Assembly (NCBI GenBank): GCA_019914945.1
Contig: CM034108.1
Span: 6,210,001 to 6,274,000 of the forward strand
Direction of reading: 5' to 3'
DNA: 64,000 bases
DNA from: Typha latifolia
Lineage: Eukaryota > Streptophyta > Magnoliopsida > Poales > Typhaceae
Below the pieces are notes generated by a model that did no database searches, was not told the DNA's origin, and saw nothing but the letters and a program-made list of their open reading frames with translations. The position numbers were made by a program, and so were the translations under genes. Of this stretch, positions 54,463 to 64,000 are shown piece after piece (the first letter of the stretch is position 1; each line of letters starts with the position of its first letter).

Positions 54463-55004
54463 TCTTGAGAAAGAAACAAGATGCAAGATTCAATGCATGC
54501 CCAAAGCAAACACAAAGATAGCAAGAAATAAAAAAAAATTCAAGAAACCATGAAGGCCCTAAATGAAATCCATCATCCACTTGAAAATGCTAAGATATCA
54601 CGTTCAATCACACAAGAAACATCAAGATAGTAACTTTAACGTGGTCAAAACTCAAAAACGCACAAAATCAATCAAGATCAAGAGACTTAATTGACTAAAA
54701 AATAGGAAAATTGATGGATGATCATACCTCGCAAAAGTGAAGAAAAACTAAGAAAGATGCTAGATCCGGAGGAGAACAACCCTTTAAAAGGATTTGTAGT
54801 GAGAAATTTGATGAAAAAGACCAAGATCTTGAAGATTTTTGAGGGAGAAAATGAAGGGTTTCTAGGGTTTGGAAGATGGAAAATGAAAACCCTTGGGTTT
54901 GGACGCAATATATAAAGAATCCTCGAGTGCGTTCGAACGCACCAGTCTGCGCATTCGAACGCACCAGTCACCGCATTCGAACTCAAAAATTTGCGTTCGA
55001 ATGC
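54463..55004 (-). promoter_or_regulatory. Promoter-like region of the C1 extra frame
   Basis: In the sense (minus) direction: four GTTCGAAY-type words at 55004-54929 with a period of about 22-27 bp, a TATA-like TTATATATTG (54916-54907), a telo-box AAACCCTAG (54870-54862), CT-rich leader-like sequence, a possible splice donor GAG|GTATGATC near 54730 and a possible acceptor TTTCTTTCTCAAG just before the ATG at 54462. This is the layout of a plant promoter and 5' UTR. Function is inferred. Confidence 0.45.
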
Positions 55005-56049
55005 CCTTTTTTTTTAAGTAAAAAATCTAAGAAAAAATCAAAAAATCTTTTAAGAGATGCACCTCTAAAAATTCAAAATAGATTCAAGACATAGAATATG
55101 ACAATCGAATGAAATAAGTCATACACAGATCAATCAAATCATCAAAAACATATTATAATCAATTCTAATGCATCACTCAAAATTAAATTAATATTAATTG
55201 ATCACAACAATATGCATATGCAAGGTGAGCACAGATAACATGAAACATTCTTCTTAAATAAACTTTTCTATTTAAACAATGATACAACACAGTAGTCAAA
55301 CCGACTTAGTATTTAAATTTGCACTTTTCGACTTATTCTCCATAACCGAACAGGAATTTTTCCTGTATTATTTTTTTTTATACATAAACCATATAGGTGC
55401 AATGATGGCTTTCACACATGAGTAGGTAGCCCTTTTCTTGTAGTACATATCAAACAATGTGCAAGAAGATATTCACAAACATCAAAAAAAATTATTTAAT
55501 TTGCAAGCAATGTACTGAGTCAAACTGGACTCTAAACAAGATGGCTTTCACACAAACTCAGTGTAGCCCTTTTCATTGATTTTTTATGAACACATTTGCG
55601 ATAACTAAGCATGAGGTCAAACTATGCAAATCAACGTCAATAGTGAGCTATTTAAAAAAATTTCATGATGTCATGCTCACTCAAGAATATACACACGTTA
55701 TGAGTGCATTAAATTTAGTTTAATTATCATAGAAGTCGAGAGAGTGAACAAATCAAAAATGAAATAATATACTGCAAGATGACAAAATTGACTACCATAA
55801 CTCATAATCAAGAGAAAAATTATATTTATATGTCAAGAGTATATTATTGAATCTAGGAGTGCATCAAATTTTTTTTATATAACAAAAACTCTTGACAAAT
55901 CTGAAACTAAAACCAAAGAAAAGTTTAGAGTAAAGAAAACCTAAAAGGAAACGAAAAGAAATAATAAAAAAGAAACATGCAAACCAAACCAAAAAAAAAA
56001 ATCAATCCAAAGCACAAATCTCTAAAGAAGCACGAAGATACTCAAATCT
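55005..56049 (-). other. C1 non-coding region after pol
   Basis: A-rich with no convincing frame. It contains a repeated motif: GATGGCTTTCACACA followed by GTAGCCCTTTTC at 55404-55437 and 55539-55574; on the sense strand each copy begins with a purine-rich AAAAGGGCTAC. These may be additional purine tracts or packaging/regulatory sites. Confidence 0.5.
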
Positions 56050-57475
56050 CTATAAATCCAAAGGTTTTGTAAATAGATCACCCAATTGTTTCTCCGTCTC
56101 AACATGTTCTAATGCTATTGTTTTGTTTTCAACTAATTCGCGTATAAAATAATATCGGATATCAATATGTTTTGTACGCGAGTGTTGAACAGGATTTTTT
56201 GATATATTAATAGCACTCATGTTGTCACAATAAAGCACCATAGTATCTTGTTCAATGCCGTAATCTTTGACCATCTGTTTCATCCATAGTAACTGAGAAT
56301 AACAACTTCTCGCTGCAATGTACTCGGCCTTCGCAGTAGATAAAGATATCGAGTTTTGTTTCTTACTGTGCCAAGCAACCAGATTGTTTCCAATATAAAA
56401 ACATCCACCTGAGGTACTTTTTCTATCATCACATGAACCTGCCCAATCAGAATCCGTATATCCAGATATGATAGCTCCCGAGTCATACATAAACCAGATA
56501 CCTAAGTCAATTGTGCCATCGACATAATTTATGATACGTTTCACAGCAAACAAATGTGTCTCCTTAGGTTCGGACTAAAACCTAGCACACACACCGACAC
56601 TAAATGCAATGTCTGGTCTACTAGCAGTTAAGTACAAAAGACTATCAATCATGCTCCTATACAGGGTCTGATCAACACTTTTCTCTGAAATATCCTTACC
56701 TAGTTTGGTAGTTGTACTCATAGGAGTTCTAGCATATTTTGCATTTTCTAAACCGAATTTAGTCACAAGATCCTTAGCATACTTGGTTTGAGCGATAAAT
56801 ATCTCTTTCTAATTGAGTAATTTGAAGTCCCAAAAAGAACTTCAACTCACCCATCATGCTCATCTCAAAATGACTATGCATAAGATCTGCAAACTCCTTA
56901 GCTAATGATTGACTCGTTGCCCCGAAGATAATGTCATCCACATATATTTGTGCCACAACTAAACTCTTGTTCGACCGTCTAATGAACAATGTCTTGTCCA
57001 TTCCCCCTCGAGTGAACCCCACATCAACTAAAAAAGTGGTCAACTTCTCATACCAAGCTCTTGGAGCTTGTTTTAGCCCGTAGAGGGCCTTTTTCAGTTT
57101 AAACACATGAGAAGGAAATTTTTGATCTTCGAACCCTTTCAGTTGTTCCATATAAACATCTTCATTCAGAGTACCATTCAAGAAAGCACTTTTAACATCC
57201 ATTTGAAACAATTTAAATTTTAAATGACAAGCAATAGCAAGCAGTATACGAATAGACTCTAATCTAGCAATAGGAGCAAATGTCTCATCAAAATCTATAC
57301 CCTCAACCTGAGTATATCTCTGTGCTACTAGTCTATCTTTATTTCGAACTATATTGCCATGTTCATCACTTTTATTCTTGTAAATCCATTTTGTTCCAAT
57401 GACATTCACATTCTTAGGTCTAAGAACTAAATACCAAACGTCATTCCTAGAAAATTGCTCTAATTCCTCATGCAT
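56050..57475 (-). pseudogene. C1 copia reverse transcriptase and RNase H
   Basis: 57475-56774: RT with GTKWIYKNKSDEHGNIVRNK, DFDETFAPIARLESIRILLA, FQMDVKSAFLNGTLNEDVYM, KALYGLKQAPRAWYEKL and catalytic IYVDDIIFGATS. After a frame change, 56766-56575 KFGLENAKYARTPMSTTTKL and SMIDSLLYLTASRPDIAFSV. RNase H 56553-56050: GYTDSDWAGSCDDRKSTSGG, LSTAKAEYIAARSCYSQLLW, FTKPLDL. Two frame breaks near 56770 and 56570 inactivate it. RT after integrase marks it as copia. Confidence 0.88.
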
Positions 57476-57484
57476 AGAATTAAC

Positions 57485-58620
57485 CTAAGAATCGTCTAAC
57501 AATGCTTCCTTCACATTTTTAGGTTCAAAAGAAGATGTATAACAAGTAAATGATACCTCACTTTGGATTTGACGTCTTTTCTTAATTGGTTCATTCACGT
57601 CTCCGATCACTTGTGACAGTGGATGAGTTGATTTCACTCTAGCAGATGGTTCCGGTACGTTGCACTCATCTTTGTTCATTTCAACTTTGTCCTCGTCCTG
57701 ATTCTCAATTTCCAGATCAAGCTCCTTTCCTATTTCTTCGTCATATGTATCTGGTCTTAGATAAACACGATTTATCACATGTACCACTGTATTGATCGCC
57801 TCTACCCAAAACCTTTAAGTAACCTATTTAGCGTGAAGCATAACCCTAGCCATTTTCTGCACAACTCGGTTCTTTCTTTCAACTATCCCGTTCTGTTGTG
57901 GAGTTATAGGAGCTGAAAACTCATGTTGAATACCAAGAGAATCGCAAAATATAGAAAAATTTTCATTTTCAAATTCTCTACCATGATCAGAACGAATCCT
58001 AACTAGGGTTGTAGATTTTTCATTCTGCAATTTTAAGCATAATGATTTAAAAACTTCAAAGGTTTCAGACTTCTCACGTAGAAAAACAACTCAGGTATAT
58101 CTGGAGTAATCATCGACCATTAAGAATTTATAGCGTTTACCTCTAAGACTTTCCATTTTTGTTAGACCCATCAAGTACATGTGAACTAATTGAAGCACAC
58201 GGTCGGTGGAAGCTGCATTTACCTTCTTGTGTGAGATCCGAATTTGTTTTTCTATTTGACACGAACCGCACACTCTTTTTGACATTTCTTTCATCTTAGG
58301 TATTCCTCTTACCACTTCTTGTTTGGATAGAGTAAATAATTCCTTGTGATTCACATGTCCAAGACGTTGATGCCAAAGATCTGCAATGTCGAAAGAGGCA
58401 CTGTTACATTTCAGTTTATGTGACGTTCCAACAACATAGCAATTATCAGATGTTCTAGATCCATAACATATAATATTACCACTATGATCTAGAATAGTAC
58501 AATCATTTTTGGAGAATTTTACCTCATAATCTTCATCACAAAATTGACTAATACTCAGAAGATTAACTTTCAAGCCCTTAACATAAAGAACATTTTCAAG
58601 AATAGAAACCCCCGGAGAAC
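57485..58620 (-). pseudogene. C1 copia integrase
   Basis: 58573-58091: zinc-binding part LWHQRLGHVNHKELFTLSKQ and RVCGSCQIEKQ (HHCC), then the core start RGKRYKFLMVDDYSRYT. After a stop, 58030-57824: RIRSDHGREFENENFSIFCD and SAPITPQQNGIVERKNR with the D and E of the triad. 57787-57485 is the linker towards RT, acidic and variable. A stop and the loss of sequence near 57810 break the domain. Confidence 0.85.
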
Positions 58621-58930
58621 TTACCTTTCATTTACCTATTACCTTGGATGAATTACCATCTCCGAATGTCACAACTCCCCCTTCATGTTTTCCAAGATTA
58701 GAAAATAACGACTTGTCACCCGACATATATCTTGAACAGCCACTATCTAAATACCACAAATCAAAATTTAAAGCTTTCAAGGTTGTATGCACAACATAAC
58801 ATTTCAAATCACTTTTCTTGACCCATATGGCCTTTGTTTTCATCCCATAAATGAAAGCAGTTCTAGGTTTTTATAAAAATTTGCAATGAGGTCGAATATG
58901 CCCTAGAATGCCACAATGATAGCATGTCGG
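58621..58930 (-). pseudogene. C1 protease and second gag zinc knuckle
   Basis: Knuckle CYHCGILGHIRPHC (CX2CX4HX4C) near 58926-58882. After a stop, 58843-58628 has the protease active site LWYLDSGCSRYMSGDKSLFS, intact D-S-G. It is followed by VVTFGDGNSSKVIGK and a stop at 58628. Confidence 0.82.
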
Positions 58931-60591
58931 AACAAACCATTTTCTACTCACCTTTTGTCGAGGAGTGTGACTAAAGTTTACCTTTTGTGCCGTTGACGAT
59001 TCACCAGTTTGTAGATTCACCTTCAGTTTAGAAGCATTCATCGAGGATTGCTTTGTAAATGCGGTTGATGACTTCAGATATTCTTCCTTTTGTATACCTG
59101 CAGAAACGAAGACAGTTTTATTATTATTTGAATTTCTAGTGTATCCAACACCATACCTGTCTTTTCTAGAGATCTAAGCCTTTAGAATCTCGTCAAGTTT
59201 GTTCTTCCCTTTTAGAAATGTCACTTCCTTATTCAGTCGCTCTAGTTCAATTTCATCAGCCTTCATTTTATTTTTTTGCATTGTCAAGTTGTTCAGAAAA
59301 GTCTTTGACATGTTCAAGTTCCAATTTGTACTTCTCCTCAAATTGAATTCTTTCTAGTTCGATTACCTTGAATCGTTGAAGTAGTCTAAGATTGTTTTTC
59401 TTGAGTTTAAACGACTCCAGATACAAGTCATTATATGCCTTTTGAATTTCAGATTCATCTTCCTCAGCTGGTAACATATCCTGATCATCTGTACTATCAG
59501 TATCAACAACAGAATCGATATTAAGTAGAGAAGAGGCAAAAGCAACAAAGTTTTCTTCGTCTTTTCCAGAATCATCATCAGATTCATCTGAGTCATCCCA
59601 AGTAACTTTCATAGCTTTACCCTTCTTCTTAAGGCGATTAGGGCATTCTTGTGCTATGTGTCCAAAACCAGAACATTCAAAACATTGAACTTTATTTTCA
59701 GAATTCTTATTTTTCTATTTGACACTGTTGTTGCTCACACCTATATTCGAACTCGCAGTATTCTTCTTTTTCACAAAGACTTTGATTTTCTCAAGTTTTT
59801 TAGCATTCAACTTGTTTGGCTTCCGAAAGAATTTATTAAACTTTTTAACGAACATGGCCAACATCTCAACATATAAATCATCTTCATCATCAGACTCCTC
59901 TATAATTTCTTCAACTGTGGATAGAGCAATCCCTTTGGACTTCCTCGGTTTTGAAAGACTGGACTCAAATATTTGTAGATTTCCTACCAATTGTTCAACT
60001 TTCATAGAATCGATGTCCTTACTTTCCTCAATAGCTGTAACTTTCGCTTGAAACCTCTCTGGAAGAGACCTAAGGATCTTACGGACAATTCTGTTTTCAG
60101 AAATTTTCTCTCATAGGTTAAAACTGGAGTTGACTATATCACTCAGCTTTGCATAGAACTCATCAAATGTCTCATTCTCCTCCATACGTAGAGTTTTAAA
60201 ACTAGTAGTCAACCTCTGAAGTTTACAAAGTTTTATAGCCATAGTTCCTTCCTGAGTAGTTTCTAAGATCGTCCAAGCTTCTTCTGCTATCTCACAAGTA
60301 GAAATTCTTCTAAATTCTTTCCGAGGAAACACAACTAAAAATTGCATTTATTACCTTGTTATTCCATCCAACTTTTTCATAGTCTAACCTATCCCATGAC
60401 TCTATCGGTTTATTAGCAAGTTTATCATCCACCATGTACATTGGTGGACTCCAACCGTTCACAACGGCAAACCATACTCGTTCATCTATAGACTTCACGT
60501 AAGCGCTCATCTTAACTTTCCAATATCCGTAATTTGATCCATCTAGGATAGGAGGTCTAATATATGATGGTCCATCTCTATGAAAATCCAT
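58931..60591 (-). pseudogene. C1 copia gag with coiled coil
   Basis: Starts at 60591 (MDFHRDGPSYIRPPILDG, YGYWKVKMSAYVKSIDERVW) and continues, after breaks, as ISTCEIAEEAWTILETTQEG, RMEENETFDEFYAKLSDIV, LRSLPERFQAKVTAIEESKD. The first knuckle is CFECSGFGHIAQEC (about 59690-59650), then an acidic stretch and a long probable coiled coil (59612-59268; SEIQKAYNDLYLESFKLKKN). Two knuckles split by a coiled coil are typical of Sirevirus Gag. Stops near 60310, 60118, 59715 and 59268. Confidence 0.82.
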
Positions 60592-60623
60592 TCCTATCTA
60601 ATCTCTCTCAAAGGATGAGAGAA

Positions 60624-60638
60624 CCTGCTCTGATACCA
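60624..60638 (-). promoter_or_regulatory. C1 primer-binding site
   Basis: TGGTATCAGAGCAGG on the minus strand, 2 nt from the 5' LTR end; matches initiator tRNA-Met. Confidence 0.85.
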
Positions 60639-60640
60639 AT

Positions 60641-61638
60641 TGGAAAACCCCTAGACACAAGTATGTATCTAAATATTAGGCAATGATATCACTCGTTCGC
60701 TTAAGTAAAAGTCCGTAGAAATATTAAGAACGAAAGCAGAAATGACGCCAAGATTTTAACGTGGAAAAACCCAAACGGGAAAAAAAACCACGGATCCAAA
60801 CTCGGATCAAAACCAATCACTAGAATAGTAGCAGTTATAAGACTGACTCACAAAACAACCCGTCGATCCAAACGACTTTGTTCCTCTCAGTCTTGCTCGC
60901 TAAAACACACGATTCACTATTTCTTGTGATTGAAGTCCAACCTCAGTAACCCTCGAGATTGATCTTTCGTCTAGATAGCCCTTAAGACGAAATATTAACT
61001 TTTTAATGATGAGTGGAACCTTGTTAGTTGAAGAACCGACGTAGCCTCAAGAAGTCTCCTTCAATAATGCTTCTTCAACCACACTAGAGATAGGGCATCA
61101 CAATCCTTATATATGATCTTCAAGATAGAGCCAAATCCAAGTCTTATCCGTACTCACGAAAGTCCAATTTTATCAAACTTCGTTGATGCATTCGAACGCG
61201 GCCCGGGTGCGTTCGAACGCGGCCCGGGTGCGTTCGAACGGCATGACTTGAACTCAGGTGCGTTCGAACGGGCCCGAGTGCATTCGAACACGACAACTTG
61301 AATTCTTCAGGTTGCGTTCGAACGCGTTTGTGAACGCAGCTCTCGGACTATGTGAACGCAGTACCCGCGTTCGAACGCGTTTGTGAACGCAGCTCTCGGT
61401 CTGTGTGAACGCAAGTACCCGCGTTCGAACGCGTTTGTAAACGCAGCTCTCGGTCTGTGTGAACGCAGTACCCGCGTTCGAACGCGTTTGTGAACGCAGT
61501 GTGAACTCAATAGCTTTTCTCCAATAATTTTGCAATTCTTCAAACCAGAGATATTCTAGACTTGTATAAAGCTCATATGCATGTAAAAATACACTTAGAA
61601 TATTTTGTACACAATTGTCAATAATTAAAAACATAACA
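60641..61638 (-). repeat. C1 5' LTR with palindrome minisatellite
   Basis: 998 bp, TGGAAAACCCCTAGACAC...AAAACATAACA on the plus strand. In sense direction: U3 start, GTTCGAACGC array (61500-61190) with about three and a half 53-bp units, then TATATAAGG (61114-61106), R and U5. It matches solo LTR C at 16859-17884. Confidence 0.88.
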
Positions 61639-62364
61639 CACCCCCTCAAGTGCCATCGCCCTCTCCACTGTATCAGCATAAGGGATGAGGCCTGCTGCCT
61701 CCAAACTCTGACGTATAGCATAATTCAGCCCATGCTTGAAATGTCGAGTTCTGGCTACTTCATTTGGAACTTGATGGGGTACAAAATGGGCTAAAGCATT
61801 TAATTTGACCTCATATTCTGCCATCCTCATAGGACCATGACGTAAATGCTGAAATTCTTCTTCCATCTTTTCTTTCCTCCAAGCTGGGAAATGCTTTTGA
61901 TCGAAGGCATCAAGAAATAATTCCCAAGTGATGACTGCATCCCCTATCCTTGATTTTATCAGTCTCTTTGTGGCTTTCCACCATTGTTCTGCCTCACTTC
62001 TGAGCATAAAGGCAGCAAAGGTTACCTTCGACTGATCATTACATCCTAAAGTATCCAACATTTTCTCTATGTCCGATAACCATCTACTGGCCTCTAGTGG
62101 ATCAACACCTCCACTGTAAGTCGGGGGATTCAACTGCATAAACTTATTTAAGGTGATGCCTGCTGTAGGAGGTGGCTCAGAACTCTCTGCTGATATGCCA
62201 GCTACTCTACCTCGAAGGATTTCCTCAATAAGTCTTTCTTGACGGTCCAGGAGGCGCGAAATAGGATCACGCTCCTCTACAGATGGAGGAACTTCTAGGG
62301 TCTCAGTAGGGCCCTCAGTTGTGGAGGACACCATAGACTGTGAACCTTTATGACGGGGTGGCAT
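61639..62364 (-). pseudogene. D gag N-terminal part
   Basis: Open from MPPRHKGSQSMVSSTTEG at 62364 to C1 at 61638. It contains LNKFMQLNPPTYSGGVDPLE, SRWLSDIEKMLDTLGCNDQS, FMLRSEAEQWWKATKRLIKS and FDQKHFPAWRKEKMEEEFQH, the standard Tekay/Del capsid pattern, and ends ERAMALEGV. Gag would assemble the particle. Apart from the C1 insertion this half is intact. Confidence 0.85.
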
Positions 62365-62520
62365 CTTTCTGCGAAAATAGTCAAATTCATCAACTGATTA
62401 GTGATCAAGTAAAATTCTAAAATTTATCTCTTGCGTAACCCTAAGACCACAGCATTCCCCTAGACTAAAGGTGACAATGTACAAAAGCTCTTGATGATAT
62501 GCCGGATACTTAACAAACCT

Positions 62521-62534
62521 AAGCTCTGATACCA
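62521..62534 (-). promoter_or_regulatory. D primer-binding site
   Basis: TGGTATCAGAGCTT on the minus strand, 8 bp from the LTR end (62543); matches initiator tRNA-Met. Confidence 0.75.
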
Positions 62535-62542
62535 CTCTAAAA

Positions 62543-64000
62543 TGTAGCACTCAAACCCTAAACACGTGCATGGCACGAGCCTACATGACACATGCATGGT
62601 ACCTGACCATTTGGTTAGTTACTAACAAACAAATAAATCTATATCAACATCATAATTTTATCCATAACACCTAAACTAAGAATAACTCAAGTTTAACTGT
62701 CAACAGCATATAGATAACCCTACTTGGGCCCTACACAGGCCACAACACATCATCAAGAGCTTTTCACAACTACATATACACAACGATGGTATATATACAT
62801 AATTATACAAGTACAAAGTCACCTGCTAAAATATAAGACAAGGATACATACACACTTTGGAGGATGTCGACTAATTAATCAGACAAGATAACTTATCTAG
62901 CATATAACACTAACCACACTCTACTCCTCACTCGCTGGCAAGGCCTCTGAAAAAGTATCCTGCTCTACTCGTTCACCTAGGTTGTTGGAAAGGAGAAAAT
63001 AAGGAGAGTCATGAGCTAAAAGCTCAGTGAATAGACCTTATCCCGAATTAGTGAAGCTAAACAGAGAGTAAATCATGTACTGGATAATATGAATCAAAAA
63101 GAGCATCATGTCATGAATGAATATGTGAATGTATCTTCAATAATATAAATGAAAAGTAAGTAATATGTCATAACTGATAAAATAATCATTGACAATAAGT
63201 AAATAGATCTCCATGTTATATCATCATCACAACTCTCTCTCAAATATGACACATGATGCATGCTGACCATGACCATGCAATAATATCAAATGCAACCATA
63301 TGTGATGTGTATTGATCACTCGATAATCAGGTAACCAAATGATAATAAAATCATATGCATTTCGCAACATCACAATCATCACCGACATCTCAGTATAATA
63401 TCATCATACTAGACCACTGTGCACAGTCAACACCCGGTACCCGGTCTCAACATCATGCTCGAAGGCTCATATGCATACTCCGCTACCCGCAAGAGTATCT
63501 CAAATATAACCATACCCCGCCACCCGCTAGGGTATCAACATACATCTAGACCGGGCACCATTCTAGCTGATAGAAACCTCGTGAGGATAACTCGCCACAT
63601 ATGTCATGGCGAACGACATGTGTCCGAATGTCTGCTGCGCACACAGACTAACGACCTCGGACGTAAGACCAACAGGATTGCGACTAAGTCGAGCAATCAA
63701 TCATCCACTAAGTGCGTCCTAACCCTCGCGCCCACTAGGGTATCCTCAGGCTTTCTATCAACTATTATATAAATCACATTTCATACTTTCCTTCTAAATG
63801 ACAGGTCATATGCATATATCCAGTATGATAATAAGTCAATGCATAACAGGAATTTAGGTGGAACAGGAATTAAGAGAAAAATAATGCAATATAGTCTCCG
63901 ATCATGTAATCAACACATGCATACTCATGCTAATCAATTACATGCATACTCATGCTACAGATCAACTGGACATAACATTATAATAGTATAATCATCTCTC
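62543..64000 (-). repeat. D 5' LTR (partial)
   Basis: On the minus strand it ends GAGTGCTACA at 62543; on the plus strand it begins TGTAGCACTCAAACCC and runs past the window edge, so it is at least 1458 bp. Contents (TTTTAGCTCATGACTC near 63018, repeated CCGCTACCCGCAAGAG / CCGCCACCCGCTAGGG at 63481 and 63517) fit long Tekay/Del LTRs. It has no GTTCGAAC array. Confidence 0.72.

Larger units (their letters stand above)
52383..61638 (-). mobile_element. SIRE-type Ty1/copia element C1 in D gag
   Basis: C1 has a 5' LTR (60641-61638), PBS, gag with two separated zinc knuckles, protease, integrase, RT, RNase H, a 3-kb region with a third frame, polypurine tract and a 3' LTR (52383-53048). Flanking 5-mers are CACCA (52378-52382) and CACCC (61639-61643), one mismatch. 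Ignoring C1, the D gag frame is continuous. Domain order and size (9.3 kb) fit Sirevirus-type copia. Stops in every domain show it is dead. Confidence 0.9.
50247..64000 (-). mobile_element. Tekay/Del-type Ty3/gypsy element D (5' part)
   Basis: Reads right to left: 5' LTR (62543 to beyond the window), PBS (62534-62521), gag N-terminus (62364-61639), copia insertion C1, gag C-terminus, retropepsin, RT and the start of RNase H, ending abruptly at about 50247 in QNGNVVA. Gag wording and long LTR fit Tekay/Del chromoviruses. The integrase end and 3' LTR are missing. Confidence 0.85.

Overview
This is plant nuclear DNA, almost certainly from a flowering plant. The strongest evidence is the 5' end of a ferredoxin-sulfite reductase gene (SIR, minus strand, 1-2220): a plastid-transit-type first exon, a 1.5-kb GT-AG intron and the start of exon 2. 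The wording of the SIR protein and the Stowaway-like and Tekay/SIRE-type repeats suggest a monocot, but this is not certain. All other genes are pieces of LTR retrotransposons. There are no bacterial features, CRISPR arrays, rRNA or tRNA genes.

Layout. 1-2220: SIR exons 1-2, intron 1, 5' UTR and TATA box. 2221-5126: AT-rich intergenic DNA. 5127-39047: a nested stack. A Ty3/gypsy element here called F (minus) is split into five pieces by a 2.9-kb solo LTR (G), by element B1 and by element B2. B1 carries a solo copia LTR (C). B2 carries a solo LTR (A2), element A1 and element B3, and B3 carries remnant A4. 39048-43587: an unidentified minus-strand reading frame interrupted by the non-autonomous element A3. 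43588-50246: half an A-type LTR, then a decayed gypsy element E (plus) interrupted by a truncated element B4 (minus). 50247-64000: a Tekay/Del-type gypsy element D (minus, 5' LTR running off the window) whose gag is interrupted by a 9.3-kb SIRE-type copia element C1 (minus). I ordered the nesting from 5-bp target-site duplications (TSDs) and from host frames that resume on the far side of an insertion. The letters are labels for this window only.

Families. A: LTRs of about 0.9 kb, TGATACGAT...ATCGTATCA. B: LTRs of 0.8-0.9 kb beginning TGATACATTTAG. F: LTRs of about 0.5 kb. C: copia LTRs of about 1.0 kb beginning TGRAAAACCC on the plus strand. G and D: long TGTARCAC-type LTRs. Where a primer-binding site (PBS) is visible it matches plant initiator tRNA-Met (TGGTATCAGAGC). 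The gypsy elements have gag - protease - RT - RNase H - integrase order, several with a chromodomain-like tail; C1 has integrase before RT. No element is intact: every coding region has stops, frameshifts or large deletions.

Most notable: (i) dense arrays of the palindrome GTTCGAAC/GCGTTCGAACGC just upstream of the predicted TATA box in LTRs of four families, and again before an extra open reading frame inside C1; (ii) tandem PBSs and LTRs that have absorbed a PBS, in two families; (iii) a non-retroviral cassette of about 0.9 kb shared by two elements; (iv) a solo LTR packed with hairpins; (v) a truncated element that appears to have integrated using an internal TATCA as its end.
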